Shown piece by piece: positions 1 to 5,148 of a stretch of 6,370 nucleotides of DNA (its first letter is position 1; each line of letters opens with the position of its first letter). The translations under genes and the position numbers were made by a program. The DNA comes from Clostridia bacterium (lineage in GTDB: Bacteria; Bacillota_A; Clostridia; Oscillospirales; CAG-272). The stretch covers positions 1 through 6,370 of the forward strand of contig JAFTHF010000264.1 in assembly GCA_017457545.1 (NCBI GenBank), given 5' to 3'. The notes under the pieces were generated by a model, which worked only from the letters and a program-made list of their open reading frames with translations, ran no database searches and was not told where the DNA came from.

Positions 1-179
1 ATTGCCATACCTGTTGCGCCTGAAGCGAATCCGGCAATCTGAACAAGTAAGTCAAGACCTGTATACTGTCCTACCGTCTTTATGATTGTGCCGATAAGCA
101 GGGTAGCAAATAAGCCCTGTGCCATAGCACCCATAGCGGTAACAAAATATTTCCTTAAATAAACCTTTATTTTATCCAT
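1..179 (-). CDS. PTS-type sugar transporter subunit IIC, N-terminal part (partial, runs off the window)
   Basis: Only the first 59 residues are present; the rest lies beyond base 1. The start is the ATG whose complement is at 177-179, preceded on its strand by AGGAGG (complement 186-191) with good spacing. The protein opens MDKIKVYLRKYF and continues into a Gly/Ala/Thr-rich hydrophobic stretch (about residues 13-36), then a second hydrophobic Gly/Ala-rich segment (about 43-59). This pattern resembles the membrane permease family often annotated PTS_EIIC_2, which moves sugars or related solutes across the cytoplasmic membrane. What is seen is a multi-pass membrane protein start; the PTS assignment rests on resemblance of the N-terminus and is not proven. 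A perfect-consensus promoter lies directly upstream and gives a short leader, suggesting strong transcription. Another membrane transporter family remains possible. Confidence 0.6.
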   Translation of the reverse strand, partial: MDKIKVYLRKYFVTAMGAMAQGLFATLLIGTIIKTVGQYTGLDLLVQIAGFASGATGMA

Positions 180-204
180 TTTGTTCCTCCTGCTTTTTTT
201 GGGT

Positions 205-232
205 ATTATATACCTTTTGACTTTTTTTGTCA
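205..232 (-). promoter_or_regulatory. Consensus sigma-A promoter of the PTS-like gene
   Basis: Read on the minus strand, TTGACA (complement of 227-232) is followed after 16 bases by TATAAT (complement of 205-210). Both boxes match the consensus at every base. Transcription would begin near 198, giving a leader of about 20 bases that is mostly ribosome binding site. The -35 hexamer is the same six bases that can serve the divergent PAP2 gene. Confidence 0.75.
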
Positions 233-255
233 ATAATTATCTTGATTTTTATTAT
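227..255 (+). promoter_or_regulatory. Probable sigma-A promoter of the PAP2 gene
   Basis: TTGTCA (227-232) and TATTAT (250-255) are separated by 17 bases, each one base away from consensus. Transcription would start near 262, about 40 bases before the ATG at 301. An alternative -35, TTGACT at 217-222, has no good -10 at the right distance. The box shares all its bases with the -35 of the minus-strand promoter. Confidence 0.55.
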
Positions 256-300
256 AAGATGTATTACAATTTATATAACAAAACAGTAAAGGAGCTTACT

Positions 301-1242
301 ATGGGCTTTTTAAGATTTCTTGAGGGTATAAGAAATCCTGTATGCGATTTTCTTCTCTCCCTTATTACTCACTTAGGTGAGGAAACTATTTTTATGGCTG
401 CGGCTATTCTTATTTTCTGGTGCTTTTCCAAAAAGGACGGCTACTACCTTTTAAGCGTTGGCTTTGTGGGAACTGTGCTTAATCAGTTTTTAAAGCTGCT
501 TTTCAGAATTCCCCGTCCCTGGGTGCTTGACAAGGACTTTACCATTGTGGAAAGCGCACGTGCAGAGGCAACGGGATACTCTTTCCCAAGTGGACATACA
601 CAGAGCGCTGTCGGAAACTTTGGCGGTATTGCATACATTTACAAAAACAAAAAAGCAATATGGATACCCTGTGTGGTTATCTGTGTGCTTGTAGCATTTT
701 CAAGAATGTATCTTGGTGTGCATACACCTCTTGACGTTCTTGTATCGATAGGCATTGCAGTCCTTCTTATTTTTGCAATAAAGCCCCTTATGGACAGAGC
801 CTACGAAAACCATAAGATAATGTATATTACCCTCTCCTGTATGGCCGCAATGTCTCTTGCCCTTATCTTTTATGTGGAATTTTACAACTTCCCTGCTGAT
901 ATTGATGAGCATAATCTTGCATCAGGCATTAAGAATGCGTACACTCTTTTCGGTGCTACTCTCGGTATGATACTTGCATTCTTCCTTGAAACAAAATATG
1001 TTAACTTCAGTACAGAGGGTAAATGGTATACTCAGATTATCAAGCTTGCAGTAGGTCTTGGACTTATCCTTGGTATTAAGGCAGGGCTTAAGCCTGTTCT
1101 TAACTTTATTTTCGCCGGACACGCAATTGCCCATTCCTTCCGTTATGCGATTATCGTTCTCTTTGCAGCGGTAGTATGGCCTCTTACCTTCCCACTTATA
1201 AGAAAGCTTGAAAATCTTAAAAAAGCTGAGAAAAAAGGTTGA
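301..1242 (+). CDS. PAP2-family membrane phosphatase (lipid or prenyl-diphosphate phosphatase)
   Basis: This is a 313-residue integral membrane protein of the type 2 phosphatidic acid phosphatase family, whose members remove phosphate from phosphatidate, phosphatidylglycerol phosphate or undecaprenyl diphosphate at the membrane. All three signature motifs are intact: K65-x6-R72-P73, P96-S-G-H99 and S134-R135-x5-H141-x3-D145. H99 and H141 would be the phospho-acceptor and proton-relay histidines. Hydrophobic helices surround the motifs, and a long extra C-terminal part (residues about 146-300) carries several more predicted membrane segments, making it longer than minimal bacterial PAP2 enzymes. 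The chosen start is the ATG at 301, with AGGAG at 290-294. An in-frame TTG at 181 would add 40 residues but would cover the promoters and the neighbour's ribosome binding site. No terminator follows, so read-through into the 76-residue gene is likely. The substrate cannot be told from sequence; a role in undecaprenyl phosphate recycling or lipid synthesis is inference. Confidence 0.9.
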   Translation: MGFLRFLEGIRNPVCDFLLSLITHLGEETIFMAAAILIFWCFSKKDGYYLLSVGFVGTVLNQFLKLLFRIPRPWVLDKDFTIVESARAEATGYSFPSGHTQSAVGNFGGIAYIYKNKKAIWIPCVVICVLVAFSRMYLGVHTPLDVLVSIGIAVLLIFAIKPLMDRAYENHKIMYITLSCMAAMSLALIFYVEFYNFPADIDEHNLASGIKNAYTLFGATLGMILAFFLETKYVNFSTEGKWYTQIIKLAVGLGLILGIKAGLKPVLNFIFAGHAIAHSFRYAIIVLFAAVVWPLTFPLIRKLENLKKAEKKG

Positions 1243-1267
1243 TTTTATATCACAAAATTGATATAAT
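1239..1267 (+). promoter_or_regulatory. Promoter of the 76-residue membrane protein, straddling the PAP2 stop codon
   Basis: TTGATT (1239-1244) and TATAAT (1262-1267) are spaced 17 bases apart. The -35 box contains the TGA stop codon of the PAP2 gene (1240-1242). Transcription would start near 1274, leaving a leader of about 34 bases. Confidence 0.65.
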
Positions 1268-1307
1268 ATAAATGAGCTTATGGCTACTAAAATCAAAGGA
1301 GATTACT

Positions 1308-1538
1308 ATGGAACTTATTAAGGCATTTGACGAGCTTCCTCTTATTGCTAAGATTATCTTTGCGCTTCCTGTTCTTAACATCGTATGGGCTATCTACCGT
1401 ATCGTTAAGGGCGCTTGCACAAGCAATGCAGTTATGCTCGTTGTTGGTCTTGTATGGATTTTCGCAGGTGCAACCATCTGTTGGGTACTCGACCTCGTAT
1501 TCTTGCTTCTCGGCAAAGATCCTATCTGCACAAAGTAA
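1308..1538 (+). CDS. Small two-helix membrane protein of unknown function
   Basis: This 76-residue protein starts at the ATG at 1308, preceded by AAGGAG (1296-1301) six bases away. An in-frame ATG at 1272 lies at the predicted transcription start and lacks a ribosome binding site, so it is not used. The protein has a short amphipathic N-terminus and two hydrophobic segments (about residues 12-32 and 41-67), joined by a basic, Cys-containing turn (R31-I-V-K34-G-A-C37). It ends with G69-K-D-P-I-C-T-K. The end of the second helix (C58-W-V-L-D62 to L68-G-K70) resembles the end of TM2-domain proteins (W-x-x-D followed by a helix and GK). The first TM2 motif is absent, so this is only a hint. It has its own promoter and terminator, which argues for a real, separately regulated gene. 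Function is not recognised. Confidence 0.75.
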   Translation: MELIKAFDELPLIAKIIFALPVLNIVWAIYRIVKGACTSNAVMLVVGLVWIFAGATICWVLDLVFLLLGKDPICTK

Positions 1539-1554
1539 GATACATAAGAAAATA

Positions 1555-1579
1555 ACGCACGGTGCTACCGTGCGTTTTT
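1555..1579 (+). terminator. Intrinsic terminator after the 76-residue membrane protein
   Basis: A perfect 9-bp stem (1555-1563 with 1567-1575, starting ACGCACGGT) closes a 3-base loop and runs into a T-rich tail. It begins 16 bases after the stop codon. It also sits at the end of the convergent minus-strand gene. In that direction the tail (TATTTTCTTA) is weaker, so partial bidirectional use is possible. Confidence 0.85.
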
Positions 1580-1582
1580 CTT

Positions 1583-2143
1583 TTATCTTCTTCTTTCTCT
1601 GTCTTCCTTTTTGCTTTCGGGCATAAAGTGCTTAACACCGTTAATGCCGAGAATGTAGGATACACCTGCAACTACAAGTCCGGGGACTACTGTAAGAATA
1701 TAGATTGCAGGGAACTTGGGAAGGGCTGCTGTAACTACCATATAAACTGCGTTATAGTAGTGAACAATAATCTTGAATGCACCGTGAATGCTGTTAGCTG
1801 TTGTAACAGTATCGGGGGTGGTAAAGAAATATGTTACAAATGCAACAAGGGATAAAACAAGGTTAAGTGAGTTTGCAGCCAAAAATACAAGGAAGCCGTA
1901 GGAATTGCTTTTTTCCATTCTGCCACCGTCTATCTTTATCTTATCCTCATTACCCTTTTCAATAAAGAGTGTATAAACAAGGAACAAGTAGAATATGATA
2001 GTGAAAATGCCTGCAATAATATAAACCGTGTTGCCTATTCTGTGTCCTGCAATAGAAACCACAAGGGAAAACATCATCATTGCAATATGATACAAAATAC
2101 ATTTCCATATCATAGAAATATTTTCTTTAAAAAAGTTAATCAT
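1583..2143 (-). CDS. Multi-pass membrane protein of unknown function
   Basis: This is a 186-residue hydrophobic protein on the minus strand. The start is the ATG with complement at 2141-2143, seven bases after AAGGCGG. A GTG immediately before it (2144-2146) is in frame but sits only four bases from that site, so ATG is preferred. Hydrophobic segments lie at about residues 12-32, 39-62, 82-107, 123-140 (weaker) and 146-166, giving four or five helices. A charged loop separates the second and third (I61-E-K-G-N-E-D-K to K78). The C-terminus is strongly charged and basic (E176-S-K-K-E-D-R-E-R-R-R), so it probably faces the cytoplasm. No catalytic or transport motif is visible and no family was recognised. 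It converges on the 76-residue gene and diverges from the recombinase. It has a strong promoter flanked by an inverted repeat, so it may be regulated. Confidence 0.75.
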   Translation of the reverse strand: MINFFKENISMIWKCILYHIAMMMFSLVVSIAGHRIGNTVYIIAGIFTIIFYLFLVYTLFIEKGNEDKIKIDGGRMEKSNSYGFLVFLAANSLNLVLSLVAFVTYFFTTPDTVTTANSIHGAFKIIVHYYNAVYMVVTAALPKFPAIYILTVVPGLVVAGVSYILGINGVKHFMPESKKEDRERRR

Positions 2144-2162
2144 CACAATACCGCCTTAATTG

Positions 2163-2197
2163 TTTGCTATATGTATTATATATAAAAGAATAGCAAA
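2163..2197. repeat. Inverted repeat around the membrane-protein promoter, candidate operator
   Basis: TTTGCTAT (2163-2170) and ATAGCAAA (2190-2197) are perfect 8-base inverted arms separated by 19 bases. On the minus strand one arm fills the spacer next to the -35 box and the other covers the predicted transcription start near 2168, with the -10 box between them. That placement would suit a repressor binding site. The sequence resembles no operator I know, and chance symmetry in AT-rich DNA is possible. Confidence 0.35.
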
Positions 2198-2203
2198 TTT
2201 CAA
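2175..2203 (-). promoter_or_regulatory. Promoter of the 186-residue membrane protein
   Basis: On the minus strand, TTGAAA (complement of 2198-2203) and TATAAT (complement of 2175-2180) are separated by exactly 17 bases. The predicted start is near 2168, about 25 bases before the start codon. Confidence 0.7.
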
Positions 2204-2231
2204 GATTATCAGAAAAAATTTACATCTTTTA

Positions 2232-2260
2232 TACAAATACCGATTTTTTTGTGCTAAAAT
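2232..2260 (+). promoter_or_regulatory. Possible extended -10 promoter of the recombinase gene
   Basis: TGCTAAAAT (2252-2260) has the TGn extension plus a one-mismatch -10 box (2255-2260). The -35 position (TACAAA, 2232-2237) is poor, as is common with extended -10 promoters. The start would be near 2267. A nearby TTGACA at 2269-2274 has no room for a -10 box before the gene. Confidence 0.4.
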
Positions 2261-2293
2261 TAACTTGATTGACATAGAGTAAAGGAGAAGAAC

Positions 2294-3307
2294 ATGGAAA
2301 AAAGCTTTAATGTGGAACAAATGCCTCAGCTTGTCCGCGATTTTGCTTCTTATAAGCTGACTATCCAGGTCTGCTCTAAGAAAACCGTGGACGAGTATTT
2401 GTCTGACCTTCGTCTTTTCTTTAAATATATCTACGCAAAGAGAAACGGGGTTGACTATCTTAGCGACGATTTTAACTACATAGATATTTCGGGGCTTGAT
2501 AATGATTTTATCTTCTCTGTCACTACAAGTGAAATATACGATTTCTTTGTTTATGTATCAAACGACAGGCGCAACAAGGCATCTGCAAGGTCACGTAAGC
2601 TGTCTGCTATAAAGGCGTTTTACAAGTATCTTTGCCAGAAGCGACACCTTATGGATAAAAACCCTGCAATTGATATTGAATCCCCGAAGAAAAAGCAATC
2701 CCTACCTAAGTTTCTTACTGTTGAGGAAAGCGTAAGTCTGCTTGAGGCTGTGCAAAACGATAAGGAATCAAAGACACGGGAGAGGGACTACGCAATTATT
2801 ACACTGTTTTTAAACTGTGGTATGCGTCTTTCCGAGCTTGTGGGAATAAATATAAATGACATTGACAGAGAGCTTCGCTCCTTAAGAGTGCTTGGTAAGG
2901 GCGCAAAGGAAAGAATTGTATATTTAAATGATGCGTGCAGAGATGCCCTTACAAGATATCTTAATATAAGACTTAGCGAAAAGTACAGGGCTGTAAATAT
3001 TCCCGCACTTTTTATAAGCAAGCAGTATAAAAGAATAAGCAACAAGACTGTACAGTGGCTTGTATACAAATATCTTGCCGCTGCAGGACTTGAATATAAG
3101 CATTTTTCAACTCATAAGCTCCGTCATACTGCGGTAACCCTTATGTATCAGACGGGCAAGGTTGATGTCAGGGTGCTTAAGGAAATTCTGGGTCATGAGC
3201 AGCTTAACACCACCCAAATATATACTCACGTATCTAATAAGGGTATGGAGGACGCAATAAACGTAAACCCTCTTGCCAATATAAAATCGGGAGATAAAAA
3301 CAAATAA
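2294..3307 (+). CDS. Tyrosine recombinase, Xer-like
   Basis: This is a 337-residue site-specific recombinase that cuts and rejoins DNA through a covalent phosphotyrosine. The N-terminal SAM-like core-binding domain spans about residues 8-117 and the catalytic domain about 140-325. The whole active site is visible: R178 (in GMRLSEL), K202 (in GKGAKER), H274 and R277 (in HKLRHT), H301 (in LGHEQL) and Y310 (in TTQIYTH). The order and spacing are those of XerC/XerD proteins. It is some 35 residues longer than a typical Xer, mainly from an acidic stretch at about residues 50-75 within the N-terminal domain. The ATG at 2294 follows AAGGAG (2282-2287) at six bases. Its job is probably chromosome dimer resolution. 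No dif-like site, phage gene or flanking direct repeat was seen here, so an integron- or element-type role cannot be excluded but has no support in the window. Confidence 0.88.
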   Translation: MEKSFNVEQMPQLVRDFASYKLTIQVCSKKTVDEYLSDLRLFFKYIYAKRNGVDYLSDDFNYIDISGLDNDFIFSVTTSEIYDFFVYVSNDRRNKASARSRKLSAIKAFYKYLCQKRHLMDKNPAIDIESPKKKQSLPKFLTVEESVSLLEAVQNDKESKTRERDYAIITLFLNCGMRLSELVGININDIDRELRSLRVLGKGAKERIVYLNDACRDALTRYLNIRLSEKYRAVNIPALFISKQYKRISNKTVQWLVYKYLAAAGLEYKHFSTHKLRHTAVTLMYQTGKVDVRVLKEILGHEQLNTTQIYTHVSNKGMEDAINVNPLANIKSGDKNK

Positions 3308-3324
3308 ACTACATTTTTAGTTTA
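3305..3324 (+). repeat. Weak AT-rich hairpin at the recombinase stop codon
   Basis: TAAACTA (3305-3311) and TAGTTTA (3318-3324) form a 7-bp stem with a 6-base loop, and the stop codon TAA is the first three bases. It is almost all A-T pairs and lacks a following T run, so it would be a poor terminator. It may only protect the transcript end. Confidence 0.25.
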
Positions 3325-3358
3325 GTCTGCTAATTGTCTTTGTTAATATTGCACAAAT

Positions 3359-3370
3359 ATTTACGTAAAT
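3359..3370. repeat. 12-base perfect palindrome upstream of the acyl carrier protein promoter
   Basis: ATTTACGTAAAT is self-complementary and ends 28 bases before the -35 box of the acyl carrier protein promoter. It could be an activator or repressor site. It matches no operator I can name, including the fatty-acid regulators FapR and FabT. A 12-base palindrome in AT-rich DNA can arise by chance. Confidence 0.25.
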
Positions 3371-3398
3371 CACAAATTTATTTCTACACTTTGCTATA

Positions 3399-3427
3399 TT
3401 GACAAGACAACAAAAAAACATTATAAT
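3399..3427 (+). promoter_or_regulatory. Perfect-consensus sigma-A promoter of the acyl carrier protein gene
   Basis: TTGACA (3399-3404) and TATAAT (3422-3427) are separated by 17 bases, matching the ideal at every base and in spacing. Transcription would begin near 3434, about 44 bases before the start codon. This fits the very high demand for acyl carrier protein. Confidence 0.85.
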
Positions 3428-3477
3428 TATTTAGGCGACTTTAAGAAATTTATTTATGTGTATTAAGGAGAAAAATC

Positions 3478-3705
3478 ATGTTTGAGAAATTGAAAGACAT
3501 TCTTGTTGAAGAGCTTTCCATCAATGCTGATGAAATCACAATGGAAGCTGAGCTTGCAAATGACCTCGGTATCAACTCATTGGAACTTGCTGACCTCGTT
3601 CTTCTCTGCGAAGATACATTCGGTGTAGAATTTGATGAAAACGATATGCACAAATTTATCACTGTTGGTGACGTTGTAGAATATTTGAACGAAAACGTTC
3701 AGTAA
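3478..3705 (+). CDS. acpP: Acyl carrier protein
   Basis: This small acidic 75-residue protein carries growing acyl chains on a phosphopantetheine arm in the cytoplasm. It has the usual four-helix layout, and the attachment serine is S34 in L30-G-I-N-S-L-E-L37. The canonical motif is D-S-L; here the residue before the serine is N33, a conservative change at a position that normally helps contact partner enzymes. Length (75) is normal for the family. The ATG at 3478 follows AAGGAG (3465-3470) at seven bases. It stands alone between a perfect-consensus promoter and a strong terminator, outside any fatty acid synthesis cluster. The modifying enzyme, a phosphopantetheinyl transferase, lies about 0.8 kb downstream. 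Whether this is the primary fatty acid carrier or a second, specialised one cannot be decided here; the promoter strength favours a housekeeping role. Confidence 0.92.
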   Translation: MFEKLKDILVEELSINADEITMEAELANDLGINSLELADLVLLCEDTFGVEFDENDMHKFITVGDVVEYLNENVQ

Positions 3706-3721
3706 TCAAATTACATAGAAA

Positions 3722-3749
3722 AAGGCAGGATTTGATCCTGCCTTATTTT
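3722..3749. terminator. Bidirectional terminator between the acyl carrier protein and the kinase-like gene
   Basis: A perfect 10-bp stem (AAGGCAGGAT at 3722-3731 with 3735-3744) closes a 3-base loop. On the plus strand it is followed by ATTTTATTTTT. On the minus strand it is followed by five T residues (complement of 3719-3723). It begins 16 bases after the acyl carrier protein stop and directly abuts the stop of the convergent kinase-like gene, so it can end both transcripts. Confidence 0.9.
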
Positions 3750-4380
3750 ATTTTTCGGTGTTCATAAGCTTAACGTATTCCTCAATAAGCTTAGCTGCGC
3801 CCTCCACACCAATCTTGGTGGTGTCAATCATAAGGTCGTAGTTTTCGCTTCTGCCCCATTTCTTTGAGGTGTAGTATCCGTAGTAGCTTGCACGCTTTTT
3901 ATCAAGCTTGGTTGCCAGGTTCTTTGCCTCTCCTATGCTGATATCATTTTGCTTTGCAATAGTTTCAGCTCTCTTTTCGGGACTTGCATAGATAAATACT
4001 CTTAATACATTATCAAAATCTCTTAATACAAAATCAGCGCATCTGCCTATAAATACGCAGGAGTGACTCTTTGCAAGCTCCTCAATAATACCGGACTGCA
4101 ACACAAAAAGTCTGTCATTAATGGGAGTATCATAAGGCATACCGTGGGTAAAGGGAACCATACCCATTCCACCCATTGCAATAGAATAAAGGAAGCTGGG
4201 TGTCGCCTTTTCATCTGTATTATGAAGCACCTCTGCGCTAAGGCCCGATTTTTCTGCTGCCATATTTATAAGGCTCTTATCGTGGTAATCAATACCGAGA
4301 TTCTTAGCAACAAGCTCACCAACCTCACGGCCTCCGCTACCTACCTGACGTGCAATAGTAATAAGAATATTCTTTGACAT
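3748..4380 (-). CDS. Cytidylate-kinase-like P-loop protein
   Basis: This 210-residue protein belongs to the family annotated cytidylate kinase-like (AAA_26), widespread in Clostridia and poorly characterised. The phosphate-binding loop is A10-R-Q-V-G14-S-G-G-R18-E, with arginine where the usual lysine of the P-loop stands. A second conserved motif is I111-G-R113-C-A-D, and a lid-like basic stretch follows (D160-K-K-R163-A-S-Y-Y). The C-terminal Y181-D-L-M-I-D-T is typical of this kinase fold. True CMP kinases are involved in nucleotide recycling, but this group lacks parts of the CMP-binding region, so CMP may not be its substrate. The region about residues 60-90 is rich in Gly and Met and may be a substrate loop. 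GGAGG (complement 4388-4392) precedes the ATG at good spacing. It is divergent from the phosphopantetheinyl transferase and convergent with the acyl carrier protein. A nucleoside or small-molecule kinase role is inference. Confidence 0.82.
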   Translation of the reverse strand: MSKNILITIARQVGSGGREVGELVAKNLGIDYHDKSLINMAAEKSGLSAEVLHNTDEKATPSFLYSIAMGGMGMVPFTHGMPYDTPINDRLFVLQSGIIEELAKSHSCVFIGRCADFVLRDFDNVLRVFIYASPEKRAETIAKQNDISIGEAKNLATKLDKKRASYYGYYTSKKWGRSENYDLMIDTTKIGVEGAAKLIEEYVKLMNTEK

Positions 4381-4432
4381 AGTGATACCTCCATAGGTAA
4401 ATTAAAGATAAGAAAAATGCTCTTCTAATATT

Positions 4433-4461
4433 ATTTTATCATTTTTTGCACCGTTTTGCAA
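4433..4461 (-). promoter_or_regulatory. Probable promoter of the kinase-like gene
   Basis: On the minus strand, TTGCAA (complement of 4456-4461) and TAAAAT (complement of 4433-4438) are 17 bases apart. Transcription would start near 4426, about 46 bases before the start codon. It lies back to back with the promoter of the transferase gene, with eight bases between the two -35 boxes. Confidence 0.55.
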
Positions 4462-4469
4462 TAAAAAAA

Positions 4470-4498
4470 TTGATTTATAGCCTAAATTATGGTAAAAT
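4470..4498 (+). promoter_or_regulatory. Probable promoter of the phosphopantetheinyl transferase gene
   Basis: TTGATT (4470-4475) and TAAAAT (4493-4498) are separated by 17 bases. The start would be near 4505, so the message has a leader of roughly 27 bases. This also argues against the ATG at 4511 as translation start. Confidence 0.55.
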
Positions 4499-4531
4499 AA
4501 TATTGTAGATATGACTAAAAGGAGGAGTATT

Positions 4532-5047
4532 ATGTTAAAAATCGAACACGTGGACGTGCTTTTTTTGGAAAGTGACACGCCAAGACAGAAAAAGGACAGG
4601 GAGCATCTTGCGGGACTTAACCTCTGCAAGGAAATGATTAGCAAGTATTTTGGTGCTGAGAACCCTAAGTTTATTCTTAATGATTACGGTAAGCCCTTTG
4701 TGGATAAGGAAGGAATATTTTTCAACATTTCTCACTCCAAGGGTCGTGTTGCCTGTGCAGTTTCCGACACGCCTGTGGGCTTGGATATTGAAAAGGTGAC
4801 AGAAAAAAACGACACCGATATAAAAAATTTTGCAAAAAGATACTTTGTCAAAAATGAGGTAAAGCAGCTTGAGGGCGCAAATTATTCCTCTCTTGAATTT
4901 TATAAGATATGGACAAGAAAGGAAGCATACTCAAAAATGCTCGGCTCTGCCCTTTCAAGAAATCTTAAAATTGACACAACAGAGCTTGATATAGATACAT
5001 ACGTTGAGGGTGAATATATTTTCAGCGTGGCAGTAAACAAAATTTGA
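4532..5047 (+). CDS. 4'-phosphopantetheinyl transferase, Sfp-type
   Basis: This enzyme moves the phosphopantetheine arm of coenzyme A onto the serine of carrier proteins, converting apo to holo form. The 171-residue protein is a compact single-chain member of the superfamily. Visible motifs are G53-K-P-F56 (the GRPxF-type element), F64-N-I-S-H-S69, V82-G-L-D85-I-E87 (magnesium-binding acidic pair D85/E87) and W127-T-R-K130-E131-A-Y-S-K135. E131 is the third metal-binding acid and K130/K135 contact coenzyme A. Sfp itself is about 225 residues; here the N-terminal half is shortened, as in many clostridial versions. The start is the ATG at 4532, six bases after GGAGG (4521-4525). The in-frame ATG at 4511 lies upstream of that site. 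The nearest candidate substrate is the acyl carrier protein about 0.8 kb upstream. No polyketide or peptide synthetase gene is visible, so a role in fatty acid synthesis is the simplest reading. Confidence 0.88.
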   Translation: MLKIEHVDVLFLESDTPRQKKDREHLAGLNLCKEMISKYFGAENPKFILNDYGKPFVDKEGIFFNISHSKGRVACAVSDTPVGLDIEKVTEKNDTDIKNFAKRYFVKNEVKQLEGANYSSLEFYKIWTRKEAYSKMLGSALSRNLKIDTTELDIDTYVEGEYIFSVAVNKI

Positions 5048-5054
5048 AAAGCTA

Positions 5055-5083
5055 TTGATTTTAATATATAAATGATGTATAAT
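5055..5083 (+). promoter_or_regulatory. Promoter of the aldolase gene
   Basis: TTGATT (5055-5060) and TATAAT (5078-5083) are spaced 17 bases apart, just eight bases after the transferase stop codon. Transcription would begin near 5090, leaving a leader of about 59 bases. No terminator separates the transferase from this promoter, so some read-through is likely. Confidence 0.65.
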
Positions 5084-5148
5084 ATTAGCGATTAAATTTT
5101 GATCACTTATTTTGAAAAAATTTTTAGTATATATAAGGAGTAATTAAA

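Noticed and set aside
181..300. Extension of the PAP2 gene to an in-frame TTG at 181, adding 40 residues
   Set aside because: The region holds the divergent promoters and the ribosome binding site of the minus-strand gene, the added residues are low-complexity and AT-driven, and the ATG at 301 has a proper AGGAG site.
922..1296. 124-residue antisense frame over the PAP2 3' end
   Set aside because: Opposite a confirmed gene, Cys/Lys-rich composition of a shadow frame, no recognisable domain or ribosome binding site.
1562..1855. 97-residue plus-strand frame opposite the unknown membrane protein
   Set aside because: Cys/Asn-rich shadow translation with no ribosome binding site; it starts inside the terminator. 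The minus-strand frame has a promoter, a start signal and convincing membrane helices.
2269..2274. TTGACA as a -35 box for the recombinase
   Set aside because: A -10 box at 17 bases would fall at the start codon; no suitable box and no room for a leader.
3317..3333. TTAG...CTAA element resembling a FapR operator near the acyl carrier protein gene
   Set aside because: Only about 10 of 17 positions fit the remembered consensus, the centre does not match, and it lies over 60 bases upstream of the -35 box, next to the recombinase stop.
3308..3477. Search for a dif or attachment site next to the recombinase
   Set aside because: No 28-base sequence with two 11-base arms and a 6-base centre resembling known dif sites was seen, and no direct repeats flank the gene.
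4511..4531. Upstream ATG as start of the phosphopantetheinyl transferase
   Set aside because: It precedes the GGAGG site, which is correctly spaced only for the ATG at 4532, and it lies almost at the predicted transcription start.
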